This document shows, in pieces, positions 6,640 to 13,051 of a DNA stretch of 14,912 nt. Below the pieces are notes generated by a model, which saw nothing but the letters and a program-made list of their open reading frames with translations, made no database searches and had not been told where the DNA came from. Position 1 is the first letter of the stretch. Every line of letters starts with the position of its first letter. Origin of the DNA: CAYWFU01 sp964457585 (GTDB lineage Bacteria > JACRDZ01); the NCBI GenBank assembly GCA_964457585.1, contig CAYWFU010000078.1, forward strand, positions 1 to 14,912, given 5' to 3'. The position numbers and the translations under genes were made by a program.

Positions 6640-8511
6640 ATGTTTTCATATATAAAAGACTATGATGTTATTGTTGTTGGAGCCGGGCATGCCGGATGTG
6701 AAGCTGCACTTGCTTCTGCACGAATGGGATGCAGTGTGCTTGTTTTAACCATTAATGTTGACATGATCGGACATATGCCGTGCAATCCTGCTATTGGCGG
6801 GCTGGCTAAAGGACAGATTGTCCGGGAAATTGATGCGCTTGGCGGGGAAATGGCTATTGCCGCGGATAAAACTGCTATTCAGTTTAAAATGCTTAATGTA
6901 ACACGCGGTCCGGCAGTTCATGGACCTCGCGCTCAATCTGACAGACATCAATATAAACTTTACATGAAAAATGTTCTTCAAAATCAGCCGGGGATTGATA
7001 TTAAACAGGAAATTGTTGAGAAATTATGTATTCAAAATGGAAAAGTGACGGGTGTGATTACCAATCTTGAAACAGAATATAAAGCCAAAACAGTAATACT
7101 GACTACCGGGACATTTTTGAAAGGACTGATACATATAGGATTAAACTCTTTTAAAGCAGGGAGAGCTGGTGAATTCCCGTCAGAAAAACTTTCAGATTCA
7201 TTAATAGAAGCAGGATTTGAATTAGGCCGTCTTAAAACCGGAACTACTCCGCGGCTTAATACCAATAGCATTGATTATTCAAATCTTACTCCTCAATATG
7301 GGGACGAAAATCCACGACCTTTTTCTTTTTCAACAGAAAAATTAAATCTTGTTCAGATACCGTGTTATTTAACTTATACAACAACTGCAACTCATGATAT
7401 TATCCGTAAAAACCTTGATCGTTCGCCATTATATAGAGGTAAAATATTAGGTATTGGCCCTCGATACTGCCCATCAATTGAAGATAAAGTAGTCAGATTT
7501 ACTGATAAAGAACGCCATCATATTTTTTTGGAGCCGGAGGGAAAAAATGATGCTGAAGTATATGTTAACGGTCTTTCAACCAGTTTACCTGTTGATGTAC
7601 AAATCGATTTGCTGCATAGTATCCCCGGATTGGAACATGCAGAAATAATAAGACCCGGGTACGCAATTGAATATGATTTTTGCCCTCCTCATCAAATTAA
7701 AGCTACTCTGGAAACAAAAAAAATAGAGGGACTGTATTTTGCTGGACAGATAAATGGCACATCTGGATATGAAGAAGCTGCCGGACAGGGATTAATTGCT
7801 GGGATAAATGCTGCGCTTAAAATTAAGAATATGGACCCTTTCATATTAGATCGTTCCGAAGCGTATATTGGAGTATTAATTGATGATCTTATAACTAAAG
7901 GTACGCAAGAGCCCTACCGCATGTTTACTTCACGAGCGGAATATCGATTAATTTTGCGGCAGGATAACGCTGATTTGCGATTAATGGAAAAAGGATTTAA
8001 AATAGGATTGCTTTCAAAAGATAAATATAATCAAATGATCGAAAAAAAGTCAGGCATAGAAAAAGAGATGAAACGTTTGCAAAGTATATTTATTTATCCG
8101 GATAAATCTGATGAATTCTTAAAAAAATATGGTTATCCGCCTTCAAAAGGCAAACTTGAACTAATGACGCTTTTAAAAAGACCTGATATCACATATTCCG
8201 TATTAGGTGAAATAAATGAAGAATCCAAAAAAGTTAATAAATTGATTGCTGAACAGGTTGAAATTGAAGTTAAATATACTGGTTATATTGAGCGGCAAAA
8301 TAGGCAAATAGAGGAGTTCAAAAAACTAGAAACAAAAAAAATTCCTGAAAATATAGATTATAATCAGATTAACGGCTTACCTCAGGAACCTAAACAAAAG
8401 CTAAATAAAATAAAACCGTCTAATCTCGGACAGGCTTCCAGAATATCAGGTGTTTCACCTGCTGATATCACAGTTCTTATGATATATTTAAAAAATTATG
8501 AAGAAAAATAA
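6640..8511 (+). CDS. mnmG: tRNA U34 carboxymethylaminomethyl synthase subunit MnmG
   Basis: MnmG (GidA) is the FAD subunit that, with MnmE, installs the cmnm5 modification on wobble U34 of certain tRNAs. The 623 residues are full length. The FAD dinucleotide fold GAGHAGCEAA is at 14-23. Further hallmarks: CNPAIGGLAKGQIVREIDALGG (48-69), NVTRGPAVHGPRAQSD (86-101), GRLKTGTTPR (196-205), the conserved GPRYCPSIEDK with Cys277 (273-283), PGYAIEYDFC (339-348), and FAGQINGTSGYEEAAGQG (367-384). The C-terminal MnmE/tRNA-binding region contains TSRAEYRLILRQDNAD and ends near Y-I-E-R-Q and a helical tail. The ribosome site is weak (AAGG about 12 nt before the ATG). No mnmE lies nearby. It stands immediately before the alpha operon promoter, an unusual position. 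Confidence 0.97.
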   Translation: MFSYIKDYDVIVVGAGHAGCEAALASARMGCSVLVLTINVDMIGHMPCNPAIGGLAKGQIVREIDALGGEMAIAADKTAIQFKMLNVTRGPAVHGPRAQSDRHQYKLYMKNVLQNQPGIDIKQEIVEKLCIQNGKVTGVITNLETEYKAKTVILTTGTFLKGLIHIGLNSFKAGRAGEFPSEKLSDSLIEAGFELGRLKTGTTPRLNTNSIDYSNLTPQYGDENPRPFSFSTEKLNLVQIPCYLTYTTTATHDIIRKNLDRSPLYRGKILGIGPRYCPSIEDKVVRFTDKERHHIFLEPEGKNDAEVYVNGLSTSLPVDVQIDLLHSIPGLEHAEIIRPGYAIEYDFCPPHQIKATLETKKIEGLYFAGQINGTSGYEEAAGQGLIAGINAALKIKNMDPFILDRSEAYIGVLIDDLITKGTQEPYRMFTSRAEYRLILRQDNADLRLMEKGFKIGLLSKDKYNQMIEKKSGIEKEMKRLQSIFIYPDKSDEFLKKYGYPPSKGKLELMTLLKRPDITYSVLGEINEESKKVNKLIAEQVEIEVKYTGYIERQNRQIEEFKKLETKKIPENIDYNQINGLPQEPKQKLNKIKPSNLGQASRISGVSPADITVLMIYLKNYEEK

Positions 8512-8519
8512 TTTTTTTC

Positions 8520-8548
8520 TTGACATATATTATTATTTTTATTAGAAT
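8520..8548 (+). promoter_or_regulatory. promoter of the alpha operon (rpmJ to rplQ)
   Basis: TTGACA (8520-8525), 17-nt spacer, TAGAAT (8543-8548). It begins 9 bp after the mnmG stop. The predicted start near 8555 gives a leader of about 43 nt before rpmJ. A near-consensus promoter fits strong expression of ribosomal genes and indicates that the operon is independent of mnmG. Confidence 0.88.
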
Positions 8549-8597
8549 GATATTTTCTATTTTTAATTAGATATTTAATTAAGAGGGGGTATTTAAA

Positions 8598-8717
8598 GTG
8601 AAAGTCAGAGCATCAGTGAAATCTATCTGCGAAAATTGCAAAATCGTAAAAAGAAAAAATGTAGTGCGTGTTATATGCAAAAATCCGCGTCATAAACAAA
8701 GACAGCGAACTGCTTAA
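8598..8717 (+). CDS. rpmJ: 50S ribosomal protein L36, zinc-binding form
   Basis: L36 (bL36) is the smallest ribosomal protein of the large subunit. This 39-codon gene reads VKVRASVKSICENCKIV and ends HKQRQRTA. The zinc ribbon ligands are all present: C11, C14, C27 and H32. The start is GTG, 8 nt after a GAGGGGG ribosome site (8583-8589); family members start M-K-V-R-(A/P)-S-V-K, which matches this GTG exactly. It is first in the rpmJ-rpsM-rpsK-rpsD-rpoA-rplQ operon, its usual place, but infA, which often precedes it, is absent. A C-minus paralogue elsewhere cannot be judged from here. Confidence 0.95.
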   Translation: MKVRASVKSICENCKIVKRKNVVRVICKNPRHKQRQRTA

Positions 8718-8768
8718 TTTAACAAAATACCCTTTTAAAATTATAAGTAATATAAGGAGAAAAATAAA

Positions 8769-9155
8769 ATGGCAAGAATTGCAGGTATTGATTTACCTCG
8801 AGATAAAAGGATTGAAATAGCATTAACTTATATCTTTGGTATTGGGCGTCCTCTTTCAAAAGAAATATTGCAAAAAGTTAATGTTAATATCAATACAAGG
8901 GTAAAAAATTTAACAGAGGAAGAAGTAAATCGGATCAGAACTATTATAGAAAAAGATTATAAAGTTGAAGGTGTATTACGCGGTGAAGTAGCATTGAATA
9001 TAAAACGGCTTATGGATATTGGCTGTTACCGTGGGATAAGACACCGCAAAGGACTTCCTGTCAGAGGACAGAGAACTAAAACAAATTCCCGTACAAGAAA
9101 AGGTAAGCGCAGAACTGTCGGTGTAGTAAGAAAGAAAACTACAGCAACACCATAA
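8769..9155 (+). CDS. rpsM: 30S ribosomal protein S13
   Basis: S13 (uS13) sits in the 30S head, forming bridges to the 50S subunit and contacting P-site tRNA by its C-terminal tail. The 128 residues are of normal length. Signatures: ARIAGIDLPRDKRIEIALTYIFGIG (2-26) and the C-terminal RGIRHRKGLPVRGQRTKTNSRTRKG (88-112). An AAGGAGA ribosome site lies upstream of the ATG. It follows rpmJ by 51 bp and precedes rpsK by a 76-bp gap, which holds a stable hairpin. Confidence 0.98.
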   Translation: MARIAGIDLPRDKRIEIALTYIFGIGRPLSKEILQKVNVNINTRVKNLTEEEVNRIRTIIEKDYKVEGVLRGEVALNIKRLMDIGCYRGIRHRKGLPVRGQRTKTNSRTRKGKRRTVGVVRKKTTATP

Positions 9156-9172
9156 TTATTTATGAAATACAT

Positions 9173-9196
9173 ATCGTCGCCAAATCTGGTGACGGT
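9173..9196 (+). promoter_or_regulatory. hairpin between rpsM and rpsK
   Basis: CGTCGCCA (9175-9182) pairs with TGGTGACG (9187-9194) through one G-U wobble around an AATC loop. Two more pairs (9173-9174 with 9195-9196) extend it to 10 bp. A T6 run occurs at 9205-9210, about 8 nt after the stem, so it is not a classical terminator. It could be a ribosomal-protein feedback site, an RNA processing site or a partial attenuator inside the operon. The GC-rich stem stands out in AT-rich DNA. Confidence 0.6.
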
Positions 9197-9231
9197 AATT
9201 AAAATTTTTTAATTTATCAAGGAGGATTTTT

Positions 9232-9651
9232 GTGCAAGCAGAACAAGAGAAAGAAAAAGAGAAAGAAAAACCTAAAACAGAAAAAAAACGTAAGGATAAA
9301 AGAATAATTAGAGAAGGAATTGCTCATGTCCATTCAACTTTCAATAATACCATAATTACAATGACCGATTTACAGGGCAATGTACTTACATGGGGAAGTG
9401 CTGGAGGAGCAGGTTTTACTGGATCTAGAAAAAGTACTTCTTTTGCTGCTCAGAAAGCTGCAGAAAATGCTGCACGAAAAGCAATTGAAAATGGGATGCA
9501 GAAAATTGAGGTTCATGTAAAAGGTCCTGGTGCAGGACGTGAATCAGCAATAAGAGCTTTGCAGTCATCAGGGTTATCAATCAATATTATAAAAGATGTA
9601 ACTCCGATTCCACATAATGGATGCAGACCGCCAAAGAAAAGAAGAGTATAA
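9232..9651 (+). CDS. rpsK: 30S ribosomal protein S11
   Basis: S11 (uS11) lines the 30S platform near the mRNA exit site with S6/S18 and 16S rRNA. The 139 residues are slightly longer than usual (about 125-130) because of a charged N-terminal extension with four EK pairs. The core is typical: GIAHVHSTFNNTIITMTD, WGSAGGAGFTGSRKSTSFAAQ, and the C-terminal VKGPGAGRESAIRALQSSG and DVTPIPHNGCRPPKKRRV. The start is GTG at 9232, 6 nt after a GGAGG site (9221-9225), which makes the extension genuine. It lies between rpsM and rpsD in the alpha operon. Confidence 0.97.
   Translation: MQAEQEKEKEKEKPKTEKKRKDKRIIREGIAHVHSTFNNTIITMTDLQGNVLTWGSAGGAGFTGSRKSTSFAAQKAAENAARKAIENGMQKIEVHVKGPGAGRESAIRALQSSGLSINIIKDVTPIPHNGCRPPKKRRV
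9247..9270 (+). repeat. 12-bp tandem duplication in the rpsK N-terminus
   Basis: GAGAAAGAAAAA occurs twice in tandem (9247-9258, 9259-9270), encoding part of the EKEKEKEK tract in S11. It suggests that the extension grew by slippage. Confidence 0.85.
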
Positions 9652-9694
9652 TATAAAAACTATAATTACAAAAAAAGGGGGTTGGATAAAGAAG

Positions 9695-10318
9695 ATGGCA
9701 AGATATTTAAACGCGAGCTGTAGACTATGCCGCAGAGAAGGTGTTAAACTATTTTTAAAAAGTGACCGCTGTTATAAAGATAAATGTGCCTTAGACAGAA
9801 GAGCATATATACCTGGACAACATACACAAAATAAAGGTAAAGGTACCAATTATGCTATTCAATTAAGAGAAAAACAAAAATTATCCCGATATTATGGTGT
9901 TTTAGAAAAACAATTTTCGAGATATTTTAAAGAAGCATCAAGAAAAAAAGGTGTTACTGGAAAAAATCTTCTGGAAATGCTTGAACGCCGATTAGATAAT
10001 GTAATTTGTACTTTAGGATTTGCATTAACTAGAGCTCAATCAAGACAATTAATAAACCATGGTCATGTTCTTATTAATAACCGCAAAGTTGATATTCCAT
10101 CATATTTAGTAAAACAAAATGATGTGATTTCCTTTAAAGAAAAAAGTAAAACTCTGGAATTAATTACTAAAAGTATTAAATTTTCCGAACGATTAACTCT
10201 ACCATCATGGCTTGAGGTAAATACTGATAATTTAACAGGAAAAATAAATTCATTACCTACCCGTGAAGACGTTACATTACCAATACAGGAAAAACTGATT
10301 GTTGAATTATATTCTTAA
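9695..10318 (+). CDS. rpsD: 30S ribosomal protein S4, zinc-binding form
   Basis: S4 (uS4) nucleates 16S rRNA folding and in many bacteria represses its own operon. The 207 residues match the family. The start at 9695 (MARYLNASCRLCRREG) is chosen because S4 proteins begin MARY; the open frame extends upstream to 9617 but would overlap rpsK and lacks a suitable ribosome site. A G-rich site (AAGGGGG, ending 9681) lies 13 nt before the ATG. The N-terminus carries a zinc motif C9-x2-C12-x13-C26-x4-C31, the C+ form. The S4 RNA-binding domain follows (LERRLDNVICTLGFALTRAQSRQLINHGHVLINNRKVDIPSY, about 94-135). Confidence 0.97.
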   Translation: MARYLNASCRLCRREGVKLFLKSDRCYKDKCALDRRAYIPGQHTQNKGKGTNYAIQLREKQKLSRYYGVLEKQFSRYFKEASRKKGVTGKNLLEMLERRLDNVICTLGFALTRAQSRQLINHGHVLINNRKVDIPSYLVKQNDVISFKEKSKTLELITKSIKFSERLTLPSWLEVNTDNLTGKINSLPTREDVTLPIQEKLIVELYS

Positions 10319-10350
10319 TTCATTACATTATAAGGGAGGCAATACAAATA

Positions 10351-11370
10351 ATGAAAGAACAAAAATGGCGAGGGATGGAACGGCCCAAAAGATTAGTATT
10401 AAAAGATACTAATAATTCCCAGAATTATGCAAAATTTGTAATAGAACCACTGGAAAGGGGCTATGGAGTAACCCTTGGAAATTCTTTACGCAGAATTCTA
10501 TTATCTTCCTTACCCGGTGTAGCTGTAAGTTCTATAAAAATTGATAATGTTTTACATGAATTTTCTACAATTCCTGGTGTAGTTGAAGATACCGTTGAAA
10601 TCATCCTTAATATTAAACAGCTTTTAGTAAAAATGACCGGACCTGGTCCTGAAAAAATATATATTACTGCTGAAGGACATAAAGATATTAAAGCATCTGA
10701 TATTAAATGCTCTCCTAATGTACAGATTTTAAGTCCTGATTTACATATATTAACTTTGAGTGAAAAAGGTAAAATTAATATGGAATTGGAAGTCACACGC
10801 GGCAGAGGGTATGTTTCTGCTGAAAAAAGTAAAAAACAGGATAAATTAATTGGGGTTATCCCAATAGATGCAATTTATTCTCCTGTACGAAAAGTATCAT
10901 ATAATGTTGAAAATACACGAGTTGGACAGCGTACAGATTATGATAGATTAATATTAGAAGTATCAACAACAGGGTGTTTCACTCCTGAAGAAGCAGTAGC
11001 TTTTGCAGCAAAAATATTAAAAGATCATTTGCAGGTTTTTATTAATTTTGAAGAAGAACCTATTGAAGAAGAAAAAAAGGAAGATAAAGAAGAAGATGAT
11101 AAGCTTAATGAATTATTAAATAAAAGTGTAGATGAACTTGAGTTATCAGTCAGATCTTTTAATTGTCTTAAAGCTTCAAATATTAAAATAATCAGGGATC
11201 TTGTTCAGCGTTCTGAAGGAGAAATGCTTAAATTTAGAAATTTTGGAAGAAAATCCTTGACTGAAATAAAAGAAATATTGAAAGGTATGAATTTATCCTT
11301 TAATATGAAATTTGATAGTAATGGCAAGATAGTTAAAAAAGAAAAAGAGGAAATCGAAAATGAGGCATAA
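10351..11370 (+). CDS. rpoA: DNA-directed RNA polymerase subunit alpha
   Basis: The alpha subunit dimerises to scaffold RNA polymerase, and its C-terminal domain binds UP elements and activators. The 339 residues are near the family norm (about 315-340). The N-terminal domain shows ERGYGVTLGNSLRRILLSSLPG (35-56) and the VENTRVGQRTDYDRLILEV segment (186-204). A very acidic linker (about 234-251) leads to the C-terminal domain with LELSVRSFNCLKASNI (263-278) and FRNFGRKSLTEIKEIL (295-310), including the Arg268/Asn271/Lys274-type DNA-contact residues. An AAGGGAGG ribosome site precedes the ATG. Its 3' end overlaps rplQ by 11 bp, indicating translational coupling. Confidence 0.98.
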   Translation: MKEQKWRGMERPKRLVLKDTNNSQNYAKFVIEPLERGYGVTLGNSLRRILLSSLPGVAVSSIKIDNVLHEFSTIPGVVEDTVEIILNIKQLLVKMTGPGPEKIYITAEGHKDIKASDIKCSPNVQILSPDLHILTLSEKGKINMELEVTRGRGYVSAEKSKKQDKLIGVIPIDAIYSPVRKVSYNVENTRVGQRTDYDRLILEVSTTGCFTPEEAVAFAAKILKDHLQVFINFEEEPIEEEKKEDKEEDDKLNELLNKSVDELELSVRSFNCLKASNIKIIRDLVQRSEGEMLKFRNFGRKSLTEIKEILKGMNLSFNMKFDSNGKIVKKEKEEIENEA

Positions 11371-11710
11371 AATTAAAGGACGAAAATTAAATGTTGATTC
11401 AGCACACCGCAAAGCTTTGCTAAAAAATTTAGTAATAGCTTTGTTTAAAAATGAGCGCATTATTACTACTGATCAAAAATCTAAAGAAGCCAGATGTCTT
11501 GCAGAAAAATTGATAACAATTGCAAAAGAAAATACACTCCATGCAAGACGCGAAGCAATGCGGGCTATAAATGACAGGGATACTGTAAAAAAATTGTTCG
11601 ATAATATCGCTCCGCGATATAATGGCAGACAGGGTGGATATACCAGAATATTAAAGATTGGTTATCGAAAAGGCGATGCTGCATCATTGTCTTTATTTGA
11701 ACTTGTATAA
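11360..11710 (+). CDS. rplQ: 50S ribosomal protein L17
   Basis: L17 (bL17) lies near the peptide exit tunnel of the large subunit. The 116 residues match the family. Signatures: MRHKIKGRKLNVDSAHRKALLKNL at the start, FKNERIITTDQKSKEARCLAEKLI (29-52), and IAPRYNGRQGGYTRILKIGYRKGDAA (83-108). Its ATG lies inside the end of rpoA (…AAAATGAGGC…), with a GAGGA ribosome site within rpoA, so translation is probably coupled. It is the last gene of the alpha operon; three hairpins follow. Confidence 0.97.
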   Translation: MRHKIKGRKLNVDSAHRKALLKNLVIALFKNERIITTDQKSKEARCLAEKLITIAKENTLHARREAMRAINDRDTVKKLFDNIAPRYNGRQGGYTRILKIGYRKGDAASLSLFELV

Positions 11711-11733
11711 TTTAAAGTGCAGGAATTTGAAAC

Positions 11734-11776
11734 GCTCGATAAACTTGTACTCAACATTATTAATTGAGTATCGAGC
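11734..11776 (+). other. bulged two-part hairpin after rplQ
   Basis: GCTCGAT (11734-11740) pairs with ATCGAGC (11770-11776), and ACTCAA (11749-11754) with TTGAGT (11764-11769). The two helices stack with an 8-nt bulge (AAACTTGT) on the 5' side and a 9-nt loop. There is no T-run. It could be an RNA processing or 3'-end stabilising structure for the operon mRNA, or part of the moeA leader. Confidence 0.6.
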
Positions 11777-11800
11777 AACTACATTAAAATTTTGTAGTTG
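11776..11800 (+). other. second hairpin, rplQ-moeA gap
   Basis: CAACTAC (11776-11782) pairs perfectly with GTAGTTG (11794-11800) around an 11-nt AT loop. It shares base 11776 with the first hairpin and 11800 with the third, so the three abut with no spacer. Confidence 0.5.
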
Positions 11801-11825
11801 CCTGATTTATCAGGCTTAATTTATT
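11800..11825 (+). terminator. third hairpin with a short T-rich tail before moeA
   Basis: GCCTGA (11800-11805) and TCAGGC (11810-11815) form a perfect 6-bp stem with a TTTA tetraloop, followed by TTAATTTATT. This is the most terminator-like of the three hairpins, but the T-tract is interrupted. The AGG in its 3' arm (11812-11814) is the only ribosome-site-like sequence before moeA, so the hairpin may also limit moeA translation. Confidence 0.45.
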
Positions 11826-11827
11826 AA

Positions 11828-13051
11828 ATGATTAAAGTTGAAGAAGCATTAAATATCATACTAAGTAATATAGAAAAACTCATACCTGAAGAAGAAGTTA
11901 TTCTTACCGAGGCAAGAGGGAGAATCCTGCGTGAGAATATAATTTCTGATATGGATCTCCCGCCTTTTGATAATTCTGCAATGGATGGATATGCTGTTCG
12001 TTCAGAAGATATAAAAAATGCCGCTTTAAATAATCCCATAAGCTTAAAAGTTTTAGAAGAAATTCCAGCAGGTGTTTTACCTCAAAAAAAAGTTGGTAAT
12101 GGTGAAGCTTCTCTTATAATGACCGGTGCTGTAATTCCTGAAGGAGCAGATTGTGTTGTTATAGTTGAACATACCGAAGAAACCGGAAATACAAATTATA
12201 CAAAAACTTTTTTCCCGGGTAAAAAAGGTGATAACATACGCTTAAAAGGCGAAGATATAAAAAAAGGTGAAGTAGTTCTTGAACCTGGAATTATTCTTAA
12301 ACCTTCTGATATTGGGCTTCTTGCTGCTCTTGGTAAAACAAAAGTGTTAGTAAGCAAAAAACCTACTGTTGCTATTTTAGCATCAGGTGATGAGCTGGTA
12401 AGTATTGATTCGCCTCTTCCGTATGGAAAGATCCGCGGCAGCAATAGTTATATGCTAGGTTCCTTAGTTGCCAATTATGGCGGGATACCTTTGATTCTTG
12501 GAATTGCAAATGATACCAAAGATGACTTAGTTGCATATTTCAATAAAGCTAAAAATGCTGATATAATTATTACAACCGGTGGAGTTTCAGTAGGTAAATA
12601 TGATGTGGTTAAAGACACTCTCAAAAGCCTGGGGAGTAAATTTATATTCTGGCGGATAGCGATGAAACCTGGTAAACCTCTTGCTTTCTGCATATGGGAA
12701 AATAAATTTGTTTTTGGATTACCGGGAAATCCTATTTCCTCTTATGTATGCTTTGAACAATTTATTCGTCCGTCAATATGGAAATTACTTGGTAAAAAAA
12801 AATATTCAACACCTCCATTAATTGCTACTCTTGAAAGTGATATTAATAAAAAAACAGGAATAAAATATTTTGCAAGATGTAAAATTTACATTAAAAATGG
12901 TGAATTGGTTGCTGAAGTTCAGTGCCCGCATGGCTCAAACATGCTTAAACCATTAACCCGCACGAATGGATTTGCAGTATTACATGAAGATAATGCTGGT
13001 GCAAAGAAGGGTGATAAGGTTGAAGTGCAATTAATTGATGCATTATATTAA
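11828..13051 (+). CDS. moeA: molybdopterin molybdenumtransferase MoeA
   Basis: MoeA inserts molybdate into adenylylated molybdopterin, the last step of molybdenum cofactor assembly. The 407 residues are full length. Recognisable: SVEEA-like start MIKVEEAL, LPPFDNSAMDGYAV (44-57), IMTGAVIPEGADCVV (97-111), LASGDELV (184-191), GKIRGSNSYML (200-210), TTGGVSVGKYDVVKDTL (249-265), AMKPGKPLAF (278-287) and GLPGNPISSYVCFEQFIRP (297-315), then a C-terminal domain IV. No clear Shine-Dalgarno precedes the ATG; the nearest AGG is 13 nt away inside a hairpin. No other molybdenum cofactor gene or molybdoenzyme lies in the window. Its end overlaps the opposing HEAT-repeat gene by 9 bp. Confidence 0.95.
   Translation: MIKVEEALNIILSNIEKLIPEEEVILTEARGRILRENIISDMDLPPFDNSAMDGYAVRSEDIKNAALNNPISLKVLEEIPAGVLPQKKVGNGEASLIMTGAVIPEGADCVVIVEHTEETGNTNYTKTFFPGKKGDNIRLKGEDIKKGEVVLEPGIILKPSDIGLLAALGKTKVLVSKKPTVAILASGDELVSIDSPLPYGKIRGSNSYMLGSLVANYGGIPLILGIANDTKDDLVAYFNKAKNADIIITTGGVSVGKYDVVKDTLKSLGSKFIFWRIAMKPGKPLAFCIWENKFVFGLPGNPISSYVCFEQFIRPSIWKLLGKKKYSTPPLIATLESDINKKTGIKYFARCKIYIKNGELVAEVQCPHGSNMLKPLTRTNGFAVLHEDNAGAKKGDKVEVQLIDALY

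Noticed and set aside
8092..8107. 16-bp perfect palindrome ATTTATCCGGATAAAT in mnmG
   Set aside because: It lies inside well-conserved coding sequence with no regulatory context; one such palindrome in 15 kb of AT-rich DNA is not remarkable.
9617..9694. N-terminal extension of rpsD to 9617
   Set aside because: It would overlap rpsK, lacks a ribosome site, and adds residues not found in S4 proteins, which begin MARY as at 9695.
11711..11827. Molybdenum cofactor riboswitch before moeA
   Set aside because: The three simple hairpins abut each other, and I see none of the multi-helix junction layout or tetraloop features I would expect. Kept only as an unexplained structured region.
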